Source: Halanaerobiales bacterium (GTDB lineage: Bacteria > Bacillota > Halanaerobiia > Halanaerobiales > DTU029). Taken from it: DNA of 32,558 nt. The DNA lies in NCBI GenBank assembly GCA_022360715.1, contig JAKSCG010000217.1, positions 1-32,558 of the forward strand. Direction: 5' to 3'. This document shows, piece by piece, positions 7,324 through 15,789 of this stretch (the first letter of the stretch is position 1; every line of letters starts with the position of its first letter). Made by a program: the position numbers and the translations under genes. The notes under the pieces were generated by a model that did not search any database, was not told the origin of the DNA, and saw only the letters and a program-made list of their open reading frames with translations.

Positions 7324-8315
7324 GTTTCCACCTCTTTCGCCTTGTTTCTGTATTGATCGATATCTTCGCGCAGGAAACAGGCGGATAAGTGTCCCGACTC
7401 CAGCTCTTCCAGCCCGGGCTCCTCCAATTGACACTGGGTCATGGCAAAGGGACACCGTTCATAAAAACGACAGCCCGGAGGCGGATCGATCAAATCGGGC
7501 GGGGAACCGGCGATTGCGATCAACTCTTTATTCGGTTGATTCAAATTAGGGAAGCAATTTTTTAGCCCCATTGTATAGGGATGGAGCGGATTTTTCAGGA
7601 CCTGTTTTCCCTTCCCTTTTTCCACGATTTTACCGGCATACATCACCGCTATCTGATCACAGGTCTGGGCTACAACAGAGATATCATGGGTTATCATTAC
7701 CATGGCAAGGCCGAGCTGCTGCCGCAATTCTTTCAGTTCATTGAGGATCTGATGTTGTACAATCACGTCAAGGGCAGTGACCGGTTCATCAGTAATGATT
7801 AACCTGGGATTAAGAGCAAGGGCCAGGGCAATAACTGCCCTCTGTTTCATTCCCCCGGAAAACTGGTGGGGATAATAATTTAATAAATCACTATTTAAAC
7901 CGACCAGGGCAAAGAGTTCTTTTGCTCTGACCAGGGCCTGTTTTTTGTTGAGATCACCTTTAAGCTGCATCACTTCTAAAAACTGATTTCTCACCGTATA
8001 AACAGGATTAAGGGAGTCCATCGCCGCCTGTGGTACGATCGAAATATCTCGCCAGCGTAGTTGCCGCATCTCCTTCTCGGCAGATTTAAGAATATCACTG
8101 CCATTAAAATAAACCTCACCCTCAGGGATAAAAGCATTGGTGGGCATAACGCGGACGATTCCCTTGACCGTTGTGCTCTTCCCACAACCAGATTCGCCGA
8201 CAAGACCGATACTACTACCCTGATCCAGCTCGAATGAAATGCCGTCAACGGCCTGATTTACTCCTCGCCCGGTCTGATAGTATACTTTCAGCTTTTTTAC
8301 TTCCAGCAGTGCCAT
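7302..8315 (-). CDS. oppD: Oligopeptide/dipeptide ABC transporter ATPase (OppD/DppD type)
   Basis: 337 residues. Walker A GESGCGKSTTVK, the signature FSGGMKQRAVIALAL, Walker B LIITDEP, the H-loop MITHDISVV and the C-terminal DPPPGCRFYERCP cluster motif of peptide importers. ATG follows GAGGTG at normal spacing and lies 16 nt after oppC. Partner of OppF in the ATPase heterodimer. Confidence 0.94.
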   Translation of the reverse strand: MALLEVKKLKVYYQTGRGVNQAVDGISFELDQGSSIGLVGESGCGKSTTVKGIVRVMPTNAFIPEGEVYFNGSDILKSAEKEMRQLRWRDISIVPQAAMDSLNPVYTVRNQFLEVMQLKGDLNKKQALVRAKELFALVGLNSDLLNYYPHQFSGGMKQRAVIALALALNPRLIITDEPVTALDVIVQHQILNELKELRQQLGLAMVMITHDISVVAQTCDQIAVMYAGKIVEKGKGKQVLKNPLHPYTMGLKNCFPNLNQPNKELIAIAGSPPDLIDPPPGCRFYERCPFAMTQCQLEEPGLEELESGHLSACFLREDIDQYRNKAKEVETWLQVII

Positions 8316-8331
8316 CTACACACCTCAATTC

Positions 8332-9204
8332 CTAATTGTTTTTCAGCCTTGGATGGAGTATTTCTTCCGAGCCGCGTCCGATATAAAATCCGGCCATAAC
8401 GGCCAGCATGACACAAATCCCCGGTGGAATAAACCAGTAGAATGCCCCCCGGGATAAGGCCTGGGAAACATAGGCATCATTAAGCATATAACCCCAACTG
8501 ATTACCTGCGGGTCACCAAATCCCAAAAAACTTACCGCTGCTTCAGTCAGAATCGCCCAGCCGATCGCTAAAGAGCCATAGAGAAAAGAGAGCGGTAAAA
8601 TATTCGGGGCAATATAGATAAAGATAATCCGCAGATCAGACGCACCCGACACCCGGGCTGCCTCGATAAAGCCTCGCTCCCGCACCGTTAATACCTGTGA
8701 CCTGATCACCCGGGCAGTATCACGCCACAAAAGCAAAGCCATGGCCATCACTATATTCCAGATGCTGGGACCCAAAAACCCTACTAACACAATTACAAAG
8801 GGGGTAAAGGGTATCCCAAAAGCAATATCGGTAATCCGCATTAAAAGCTGATCGACTTTTCCGCGGTAATAGCCGGCAATCAGTCCGACCAGGGTTCCGG
8901 CAACCATCACAAAAAAGGCGGCGCTAAAACCAACGGTCAAAGCCGGTCTGGCCCCATAAACCAACTGAGAAAAAATATCCCGTCCCATGTTGGTAGTCCC
9001 CAGGATAAATTGTCCGTCCGGCGGTCGATTGAACATAAACTGGCTCCCCTCCCGGATCATTTCATGGGGATTATAAGGGGCCAGCCAGGGGGCCAAAATA
9101 GCGATCAGCAGGAAAAAGAGGTAGATCAAAACACCGGTGACGGCAAATTTATCCTGACGGAAAAAACCGCTGATTCCGGCCACTGTTTTTTTAATAGCAC
9201 CCAT
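8332..9204 (-). CDS. oppC: Peptide ABC transporter permease (OppC/DppC type)
   Basis: 290 residues. N-terminal membrane anchor (about 25-45), the OppC_N region with APYNPHEM, then the binding-protein-dependent permease domain with five further helices. The EAA-like coupling loop reads EAARVSGASDLRIIF. A conserved GTTNMGRDIFSQLVYGARPA block precedes the permease core, characteristic of OppC. AGGAGG lies just upstream of ATG. It starts 3 nt after the oppB stop. Confidence 0.94.
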   Translation of the reverse strand: MGAIKKTVAGISGFFRQDKFAVTGVLIYLFFLLIAILAPWLAPYNPHEMIREGSQFMFNRPPDGQFILGTTNMGRDIFSQLVYGARPALTVGFSAAFFVMVAGTLVGLIAGYYRGKVDQLLMRITDIAFGIPFTPFVIVLVGFLGPSIWNIVMAMALLLWRDTARVIRSQVLTVRERGFIEAARVSGASDLRIIFIYIAPNILPLSFLYGSLAIGWAILTEAAVSFLGFGDPQVISWGYMLNDAYVSQALSRGAFYWFIPPGICVMLAVMAGFYIGRGSEEILHPRLKNN

Positions 9205-9207
9205 AAC

Positions 9208-10197
9208 TTACCTCCTGTTCTCCAGTGTTACCCTGGGATCGAGTATACTGTAAAGAAGATCGGCGACAAAATTCATAATGACCATTACCCCGGCGATCAG
9301 GATAAAAGCCCCCTGGGCCAGGGGATAATCACTGGTAGAAACTGCCTTGACCAGTAACCGGCCCAGACCCGGCCAGCTAAAAACGGTTTCGATCACCACA
9401 TTACCGCCCATTGCATAGCCAATTCCGACTGCCATCGCTGTTACCACCGGAAGACAGGCATTGCGGGCCGCATATTTTAACATCACCCTAAGTTTACTCA
9501 AGCCGCGCATACTGGCCATATCGACATAAGCCTCTTTCATTACATCGAGCATATTGGAACGCATTAAAAGTAGCGGTAATCCCAGTAAATAGATGGCCAG
9601 GGTCAAAGCCGGCAAAAAAAGATGGTGGTAAAAACTAGGCGATAACAGTTTCTCCCATTCTGAGGCATAAACCGTTCCGGCCGCAGATGCTCCCCCGGAT
9701 GGAAAGAGCCCAAAGCGGAACGAAAAAACGGCCAGTAAGATCATTCCGACCCAGAACTGGGGAGCAGCCCTGGTGAAAAGGGTCAAGACAATACCTACTG
9801 TCTCAATCCGTTCCCCCCGCTTCCAGGCCAGGTAAATCCCGCTCATTATTCCAATCGTATAGGCCAGGAGTAGGGATAATAGCATTAGATAAATTGTATT
9901 GGGCAGAACCTTACCGATCACATTAACCACCGAATCCCGGAAGAAAAAGGAATCGCCTAACTCGCCCTGCCCCAGGTTTTTCAGAAAGACAAAATACTGA
10001 TACCACAGGGGCTGATCTAAGCCAAACTGCTTTAATAGAATCTGTTGCTGTTCTTCGGTAAAAGTTGGATCAATATAAGCCACCAGTGGATTCCCGGGCA
10101 TCAATCTAAAAATAAAAAAGAGGATAGTGGCAATAACCCACATCGTCAATATCATCTGCCCCAGTCTCCTGGTAAAAAATCTCCACCTGGATTTCAA
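9208..10197 (-). CDS. oppB: Peptide ABC transporter permease (OppB/DppB type)
   Basis: About 329 residues. One N-terminal helix (TMWVIATILFFIFRL), the OppB landmark RLMPGNPL, then a permease domain with the coupling loop DMASMRGLSKLRVMLKYA and the terminal LLYSILDPRV. The open frame extends to 10332 into the upstream gene, but GGAGGG at 10204-10209 decides the start. TTG at 10197 has 7-nt spacing, whereas the ATG at 10203 touches the ribosome site. Either choice differs by two residues. A strong hairpin separates it from the binding-protein gene. Confidence 0.92.
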   Translation of the reverse strand: MKSRWRFFTRRLGQMILTMWVIATILFFIFRLMPGNPLVAYIDPTFTEEQQQILLKQFGLDQPLWYQYFVFLKNLGQGELGDSFFFRDSVVNVIGKVLPNTIYLMLLSLLLAYTIGIMSGIYLAWKRGERIETVGIVLTLFTRAAPQFWVGMILLAVFSFRFGLFPSGGASAAGTVYASEWEKLLSPSFYHHLFLPALTLAIYLLGLPLLLMRSNMLDVMKEAYVDMASMRGLSKLRVMLKYAARNACLPVVTAMAVGIGYAMGGNVVIETVFSWPGLGRLLVKAVSTSDYPLAQGAFILIAGVMVIMNFVADLLYSILDPRVTLENRR

Positions 10198-10224
10198 TGT
10201 CATCCCTCCAATGAATTTATAAAG

Positions 10225-10257
10225 AGGGTATACGCCCAAATTCAGGTCGTATACCCT
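10225..10257 (-). terminator. Intergenic hairpin between the binding-protein gene and oppB
   Basis: A perfect 10-bp stem, AGGGTATACG with CGTATACCCT, and a 13-nt loop lie 31 nt after the binding-protein stop. There is no long T-tract. Such hairpins usually cause partial termination or protect the upstream mRNA, giving more binding protein than permease. Confidence 0.65.
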
Positions 10258-10288
10258 GCTCTGACGATCCGCCAGGTTCTCAATCTTT

Positions 10289-11935
10289 TTATTTTTCGGG
10301 ATAGAGGAGTCGACCCTTGCTATCCCACTCATATCCTGCTTTTTTGAGAATCATCCTGGCTTCTTCAACTCCACCGGACGGATAGTTGACATTGGGGTTA
10401 TCCCAGTATTCCAGGGCAGGTGAAATTACGCCATCACCCGGCACGGCAAAACCCTTCCAGACCAGAGCGGCGATCAATTCTCGGTCAGTCAGGGCGGCGA
10501 TCGCCCGCCGGAAGGCTACATCATCAAACGGAGGACGCCGGTGATTAGGGGCCAGGAAACGGAAACCCAGATCAGTCGACGAAACCATCGTCAGTTTGGG
10601 ATCAGCCTCTACTCTCTGCTGGAGAAGTTGTTTATCACCGAGATAGGTAGCCAGAAAGTTTATTTCACCATTCTGGATCATGCCGAGAGTGGCTTCCATA
10701 TTGGGGATAAATCGGGCAATCCAATTTTCAATCTGCGGGGGCTGGAAGTAGAGCGGATTAGCCGTCAAGACTACTTCTTCCGAAAACTTCCAGTTGGCAA
10801 ACTTGAAGGGACCGGAGCCGATTGGAATCGCTTCCTGATGACTTTCGGCATTTTCCGGTTTGTTTTTGAGGTCTGCAATAATCGGTTCCCAGATGTGTTT
10901 GGGAATAAGATTAATCTTGGCCAGACTTGCCGTTTCAAACGCGGCCCAGGGTTTTTTCAAATTAAAGACCAGGGTATGGTCATCGACAATGTCGATCTGA
11001 GCAATAATATCAACAAATGGTTTATACATCGGGGCTTCACCGGTTTTGGGAACTTCAAAGGAGAATTTAACATCCTCCACCGTAACCGGCTTCCCGTCAT
11101 GCCATTGCATGCCATCCCGCAGGACCACCTTAACCGTAGTGTTATCTTGCCATTCCACCTTCTCAGCAGCCCACGGCCGGGGCAGGCCATCCTGAGCCAT
11201 CCGCATTAAGCGATCCCAGACCAGTTCTGTCACCCAGGAATCAACTGTCCCGCTGATATAAAGCGGATTAATCGCTTGAACAGTATCATTACTATTGAGA
11301 ATTAAATCTTTCTGTTTCCCTTTCGGGGTAGCATTGAGATAAGTCCAGAAGTTTTTAATCCCGAGACCGGCCATTTCCTGAATTGAATCTGCTGCAAAGA
11401 CTTGATTATTATAAACAATATTGACCAGCGGATTGACTGAAAAAATATAGGTACAGTCATCAGCAATAATTTGCTGGGCCTGATAAATTAACTCGCGCCT
11501 TCGCTCCTGATCGATCGTTACCCGTTGTTCCTCAGCCACCTGATCATACTGCGGGTTGTTGTATCCAATAAAATTATAACCGTTTTCGGCAGTACTGGAG
11601 TGGAACAGGTTAAAGGTAAATTCATCGGGATCAAGCCTTTCCGGTCTTGCCGTCATCTGCCAACCGGTCATATCCCAGGCATCGCGATCATACCAGACTA
11701 CATCGGCCATCTGTTCCCAGGGCATAACCTTTGCTTTGGCATTGATCCCGATCTTCTTCATCGCTTCCACCACCAGGGTAATCGTTTCAAATTCATCCGG
11801 TGATGAGGCTTTCGGTCGCGTAAGAACGGTTATCTCCCGTACAACCCTGTTCTGTTCACAATAGCCTATCTCAGTTAATCCGAAAGCTATACTCAATAAT
11901 ATGATTACTAATCCAAAGAAAAATATCCTACGCAC
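10289..11935 (-). CDS. Family 5 extracellular peptide-binding protein, circularly permuted order
   Basis: 548 residues with a hydrophobic signal segment (1-27). A cysteine follows it, but tyrosine at -1 (IGYC) makes a lipobox doubtful. Residues about 33-185 resemble the usual C-terminal part of SBP_bac_5 proteins: AMKKIGINAKAKVMPW, then RPERLDPDEFTFNLFHSS, NNPQYDQV and ELIYQAQQIIADD. Residues about 205-548 resemble the usual N-terminal part: ELVWDRLMRM, VVLRDGMQWHDGKPVTVEDV, PIGSGPFKF and EEARMILKKAGYEWD. The protein stops where the canonical second part would begin, so lobe order is swapped. GTG start with GGGAGGAG upstream. It should deliver peptides to OppBCDF. Confidence 0.88.
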   Translation of the reverse strand: MRRIFFFGLVIILLSIAFGLTEIGYCEQNRVVREITVLTRPKASSPDEFETITLVVEAMKKIGINAKAKVMPWEQMADVVWYDRDAWDMTGWQMTARPERLDPDEFTFNLFHSSTAENGYNFIGYNNPQYDQVAEEQRVTIDQERRRELIYQAQQIIADDCTYIFSVNPLVNIVYNNQVFAADSIQEMAGLGIKNFWTYLNATPKGKQKDLILNSNDTVQAINPLYISGTVDSWVTELVWDRLMRMAQDGLPRPWAAEKVEWQDNTTVKVVLRDGMQWHDGKPVTVEDVKFSFEVPKTGEAPMYKPFVDIIAQIDIVDDHTLVFNLKKPWAAFETASLAKINLIPKHIWEPIIADLKNKPENAESHQEAIPIGSGPFKFANWKFSEEVVLTANPLYFQPPQIENWIARFIPNMEATLGMIQNGEINFLATYLGDKQLLQQRVEADPKLTMVSSTDLGFRFLAPNHRRPPFDDVAFRRAIAALTDRELIAALVWKGFAVPGDGVISPALEYWDNPNVNYPSGGVEEARMILKKAGYEWDSKGRLLYPEK

Positions 11936-12067
11936 TAATATCTCCTCCCTACTTCTTATTACTGCAAATTTTGTTTTTATTTTCGGTCTTTCTTACTTAA
12001 ACCTGACTGTTTTCTACTAGTTATCCTTGTTTGCTCTTCAGTTAACCACCCCTTTCTTAATAACCGT

Positions 12068-13219
12068 CTAGATCATCCTCTCTCCCTCTTTAAAAACTGC
12101 TTTAACCCGCCGGAGACTGGCCAGGTCTTCCAGTGGATCTCCCTCTACCGCTAACAGGTCGGCCAGTTTACCCTTTTCCAGGGTGCCCAAATCTTCTTCA
12201 ATCCTACAGGCCCGGGCAGCATCGCTGGTTATCGCTCGAATCGCTTGCTGATTACTCAAGCCCAGTTCATTGACAAATTCAGCCTCCCAGGCCAACTGAC
12301 CGTGCATACTGTCGGTACCCAATGCCAAGTTGAAACCCTTTTTTAATACCCGGCTGAAATTTTCCCGGATAAACTCTCTGGCCCGCATGACTTTTTCCCT
12401 GATTGACTCTGTTTTTAGGTCGGTCTTTTCTATTCCTTCCGGGTGAAAGAGGATCGAAAAAGTACCGATAATCCAAAGGTCTTTTTCCATAATTCTTTCA
12501 ACCTGTTGCTCACTAACCAGGGCTGCATGTTCTAAAGTCCGCACCCCTTCATCAATACAGTAATCCATCCCCTTACCACCATGGGCATGGGCGGCGACAT
12601 AACTCCCTACCCGCTCCGCCTCTTCTACCGCTGTCCTGATTTCTTCCCGGCTATACCCCGGATGCTCGAGGGTAGATGCCGGAGAGCTAACTCCCCCAGT
12701 AGCAAATATTTTAACCAGATCCCCACCCCGGGCAAAATTACGGCGAATCTGCTTTCTAATTGCTTCAACACCGTCACAGACAGTGAGCGCTGCTCCGTGG
12801 CCATTGGTCGCCACTATTCCAATCCCACTGGTCAACAGTCTTGGCCCGGCGATTAGACCCTGCTTGATTGCCTTTTTGAGATCTAAATCAATATAGTGTT
12901 CTTCACCCATCACCCTCATCGTGGTCACACCAGCCGCCAGGTCTTGATAAAGATTAGGAATACTCCGCAAAATATTGATCTGACCCGGTAGTCTCATTTG
13001 TCCCAGTTGATCTCCTTCTCCCGGAATAATCGAAAGATGGGTATGGCAGTCAATTAACCCCGGTAACAGACAATAATCACTCAGGTCAACTATTTCAATC
13101 GATTCATCAGCACGATCCGGTTCAATCATTTCCATAGGGCTTCCCAGCTCTATTATTCTGCCTTCTTCAATTAAAAGCCACCCTTGCTCAATAACTCCTT
13201 GTTCAGCTAGGGTGATCAA
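12068..13219 (-). CDS. Metal-dependent amidohydrolase (imidazolonepropionase/prolidase-like)
   Basis: 383 residues or more, a TIM-barrel amidohydrolase. Metal ligands are visible: DCHTHL (HxH), VKIFATGG (likely carboxylated lysine), AAHAHGG, LEHAAL and the catalytic aspartate in LGTDSMHG. The pattern matches the binuclear Zn Xaa-Pro dipeptidase-like/imidazolonepropionase-related group, so it may cut peptide-like amides or cyclic amides. TTG at 13219 has weak AAGG. A more natural N-terminus (IKKLIKAKKLITL) would begin at CTG 13249 or ATT 13246, right after a strong GGGAGG (13255-13260). First gene behind the sigma-54 promoter. A 132-nt gap separates it from the binding protein. Confidence 0.87.
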   Translation of the reverse strand: MITLAEQGVIEQGWLLIEEGRIIELGSPMEMIEPDRADESIEIVDLSDYCLLPGLIDCHTHLSIIPGEGDQLGQMRLPGQINILRSIPNLYQDLAAGVTTMRVMGEEHYIDLDLKKAIKQGLIAGPRLLTSGIGIVATNGHGAALTVCDGVEAIRKQIRRNFARGGDLVKIFATGGVSSPASTLEHPGYSREEIRTAVEEAERVGSYVAAHAHGGKGMDYCIDEGVRTLEHAALVSEQQVERIMEKDLWIIGTFSILFHPEGIEKTDLKTESIREKVMRAREFIRENFSRVLKKGFNLALGTDSMHGQLAWEAEFVNELGLSNQQAIRAITSDAARACRIEEDLGTLEKGKLADLLAVEGDPLEDLASLRRVKAVFKEGERMI

Positions 13220-13302
13220 TTTTTTAGCCTTAATTAATTTTTTAATCAGTCAATCCTCCCTTCGCTTCATCGCTCTTTTAAAAAGTATTCGTAATTCTAA
13301 AC

Positions 13303-13317
13303 GCATAATTGATGCCA
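13303..13317 (-). promoter_or_regulatory. Sigma-54 (-24/-12) promoter of the peptide-utilisation operon
   Basis: On the minus strand TGGCATCAATTATGC has GG and GC exactly 10 nt apart, close to the TGGCACG-N4-TTGC consensus. It lies about 55-85 nt upstream of the amidohydrolase start and just downstream of a gene for a sigma-54 activator. Short inverted repeats (ACAGC/GCTGT, 13332-13356) upstream might be activator sites. Confidence 0.7.
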
Positions 13318-13445
13318 GAATTCACTCTTTTACAGCAAAAAAAATATAAAGGCTGTTATTTCAAGCCTGATCGCCTAAAAATTTTATCAATACCTTTTGG
13401 GAAATAACTAAAAAAACTACTGGACTCTATTTTTTATTAAAATTT

Positions 13446-13482
13446 AGGGTTTATTGGGTATTAATTTTACCCGATAAACCCT
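13446..13482 (-). terminator. 15-bp hairpin directly after the sigma-54 activator gene
   Basis: AGGGTTTATTGGGTA pairs with TACCCGATAAACCCT, with one G-U pair and a 7-nt loop, beginning 1 nt past the stop codon. On the minus strand AAATTTTAAT follows, a weak T-tract. Probably a terminator that insulates the sigma-54 promoter downstream. Confidence 0.6.
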
Positions 13483-13483
13483 A

Positions 13484-15556
13484 TTACTCCCCTAAATATT
13501 TGAGCACTTTAATCCCTTTCTCCGTAATCCGGCTGCCCTGTCTTTTCTTACCGATATGAACCAGTCCCACTTCAGCCAGCTTTTTCAGGCGATATCTAAC
13601 CATATCCTGCGTAATCCTTAAATCTTGAGCCCTTGCTTTTTCCGCAATCCGATTCCGGCCCAGTTTTTGTTCCTGAAACCTGGCCTGGTTTAAAATCCTG
13701 AGAATTGGGATGAATTCCTCCGGCATTCCAAAATTTTTCAGCTGCGCTAAGATAACATTACATTCATTGGAACGGTCCTGATTACTCGCCAGCCGATTTT
13801 TTCCGGAAGTGTCGGGAAAATCCCCTTTATCTCTAAACTCTTCCGGGAGATGTTCCGGTTTAACTACTGTTTCCTCAACTATATTGACAATATAATTACA
13901 GATATTTTCCAGCTCGCGGACATTGCCGGGCCAGTTATGTTCGCGAAAAATCCGGTAAACTTCATCGGAAATATCCTTACTGCTATTGGCTCGTTTCAAA
14001 AAATAATTGACCAGGTAATAGATATCTTCCGGCCGATTGCGTAAGGCCGGAACCGTAAAATATAAAACCTTCAAACGGTAATAGAGATCCCGGCGAAACC
14101 TCCCATCTTCGACCAGTTGCTCCAGATCCCGGTGGGTAGCCACAATTACCCTAACATCAACCGGTATGATGTTATTGCTGCCGATTCGCATTACTTCCTT
14201 TTCCTGGAGAACCCGCAAAAGGCGGGCTTGCAAGGCCAATGAGGCATCACCAATCTCATCAATAAAGATGGTTCCGGTATGGGCTTGTTCAAAAAGACCG
14301 GCTTTCCCTCCCTTCCGAGCCCCTGTAAAAGCCCCTTCTTCATAACCAAACAGCTCACTCTCAACCAGGCTGTTCGATAAAGCGGCAAAATTAACTGCAA
14401 TAAAGGGCTTTTTACAGCGATACGATTTGTTGTGGATTGCCTGGGCAAAAAGCTCTTTGCCGGTCCCACTTTCACCCTTGATTAATACGGTCAAATCATT
14501 ATCAGCAATTTTTTTTGATATTTTCACAGCCTGGCGTAGACTGGGACTGATTCCGATAATATCAGCGAAGCTGTATTTAGCTACAAAGCCCTTTTTTCTC
14601 ATCTTTTTTCTGATCTCAAACTCCTGCTGCTGGATCTGGGTTACATCCTTCAAGCTAATTACTTTAAGGTTAAAAATGCTCTTCGGTTTAAGTTCTTTTT
14701 TATTCATTAATAAAAATTTATTCTGATAGCTGATCAGTTTGTCGACTCTGTTCCTGTTGTCTCTGAACAAAGCCCCTAAATTATGGTCAGCGATAACTTC
14801 TGCTAGTTCACGGTTGACGGACTCCTGTCTGGTAATATTAAGCAAATGCTCGGCCATTTTATTAATATACATCACCCGGTTCTCTTCGTTGAGGGCGATA
14901 ATGCCATCATGTGAAGTAGCCAGCATCCCTTCCAGAAACATGTTCAACTGACTACTGTATTTATTGAGTTCGACCAGTTTTTTGGCATAGCGGGCAATCA
15001 GAAAATTTGTATTATTCAGGGGTAATTGTAATGCCAAAATAATCTCGATCAGTGTAGAGACATCAATCAGTTTGACTCCAAGATCAATCACTCTCTCTAG
15101 CTCGGGAGGAACCAGGTGGACTCCCCCCGGTGTAATCGCCACATCGGTCTGCCGGTAAGCACAGCCGGGGTAATAAGGTCGATAGCTGAGATGGTCGATC
15201 CCTAACTCCTGGAGTAATTTGATTGTCTCAACTGCGGTAAAATGACGGTTACTGACTACAATTACCGCTTGGCCCGGTTCGAGTTGGAAGAGGGCGGAAA
15301 CATTCTCCAGGTTAATCGCCCTTTTGACGGTAATTACTTTAATTCCTCCGGGAGTAATATCCTTAACCCGGTCATAAATGATCTTACTGGAACAAAGGAC
15401 CAGTTGACAATCGGCCAGATCGCTCTTGGTAAATTGATCCAGTTTAAGTTTTTTGATGATCACTCTGTCGCCAAAAATCTTCTGCAACTGTTCGGAAAAG
15501 GCATCGCTGATAATTTGATCAATTGTGATTAGGGCAATCCTTTGTTGAGTTGTCAT
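13484..15556 (-). CDS. PrpR_N-type sigma-54-dependent activator with winged-helix C-terminus
   Basis: About 690 residues. Domains in order: a PrpR_N sensory domain (about 5-190), a PAS domain (about 205-315, HDGIIALNEENRVMYIN), a AAA+ sigma-54 interaction domain with Walker A GESGTGKELFA (about 360), the GAFTGA loop, Walker B GTIFIDEIGD and the R-finger region RRDLYYRLKV. The C-terminus (about 610-690) is not the usual Fis helix but a winged helix: RITQDMVRYRLKKLAEVGLV, then a basic wing GKKRQGSRIT. PrpR_N domains bind small metabolites. ATG at 15556 is chosen over the GTG four codons upstream (GGGTGG at better spacing). It should activate the promoter at 13303-13317. Confidence 0.93.
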   Translation of the reverse strand: MTTQQRIALITIDQIISDAFSEQLQKIFGDRVIIKKLKLDQFTKSDLADCQLVLCSSKIIYDRVKDITPGGIKVITVKRAINLENVSALFQLEPGQAVIVVSNRHFTAVETIKLLQELGIDHLSYRPYYPGCAYRQTDVAITPGGVHLVPPELERVIDLGVKLIDVSTLIEIILALQLPLNNTNFLIARYAKKLVELNKYSSQLNMFLEGMLATSHDGIIALNEENRVMYINKMAEHLLNITRQESVNRELAEVIADHNLGALFRDNRNRVDKLISYQNKFLLMNKKELKPKSIFNLKVISLKDVTQIQQQEFEIRKKMRKKGFVAKYSFADIIGISPSLRQAVKISKKIADNDLTVLIKGESGTGKELFAQAIHNKSYRCKKPFIAVNFAALSNSLVESELFGYEEGAFTGARKGGKAGLFEQAHTGTIFIDEIGDASLALQARLLRVLQEKEVMRIGSNNIIPVDVRVIVATHRDLEQLVEDGRFRRDLYYRLKVLYFTVPALRNRPEDIYYLVNYFLKRANSSKDISDEVYRIFREHNWPGNVRELENICNYIVNIVEETVVKPEHLPEEFRDKGDFPDTSGKNRLASNQDRSNECNVILAQLKNFGMPEEFIPILRILNQARFQEQKLGRNRIAEKARAQDLRITQDMVRYRLKKLAEVGLVHIGKKRQGSRITEKGIKVLKYLGE

Positions 15557-15628
15557 CGCTAGTCCCACCCATCTGCTTTAAGTTCTAACTCTAAGCTGTT
15601 TTCCCTTTTTATAAATATTAAAACTTGC

Positions 15629-15654
15629 CGAATAAATATAACTATATCTATTCG
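15629..15654. promoter_or_regulatory. 26-bp imperfect palindrome upstream of the sigma-54 activator gene
   Basis: CGAATAAATATA and TATATCTATTCG are reverse complements at 11 of 12 positions around a 2-nt centre, about 75 nt before the activator start. Possible operator or autoregulatory site. I see no clear promoter hexamers fixed to it. Confidence 0.5.
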
Positions 15655-15737
15655 ACACTATCATATAAATTCCTTTTAATATTTTATGTAAATATTTCTG
15701 CCAGGGGAGTAGCGCTGAAAAAAGATCAACAAAGAAG

Positions 15738-15760
15738 AAAAACCGGGCATTAATCCCGGT
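15738..15760 (-). terminator. Intrinsic terminator after the 2-hydroxycarboxylate transporter
   Basis: ACCGGG/CCCGGT 6-bp stem with a 7-nt loop, followed on the minus strand by a T-tract, about 30 nt past the transporter stop. It marks the end of the dicarboxylate block. Confidence 0.8.
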
Positions 15761-15789
15761 ATACTTTAAAAATCTATTTTAATTGTTCT

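Noticed and set aside
10198-10332. Long N-terminal extension of OppB overlapping the binding-protein gene
   Set aside because: It would cross the intergenic hairpin and add a non-homologous soluble segment before the first helix; a GGAGG site marks the internal start.
10541-11209. 222-codon plus-strand ORF
   Set aside because: Lies wholly antisense to the substrate-binding protein gene, shows no family features, and no ribosome site was seen.
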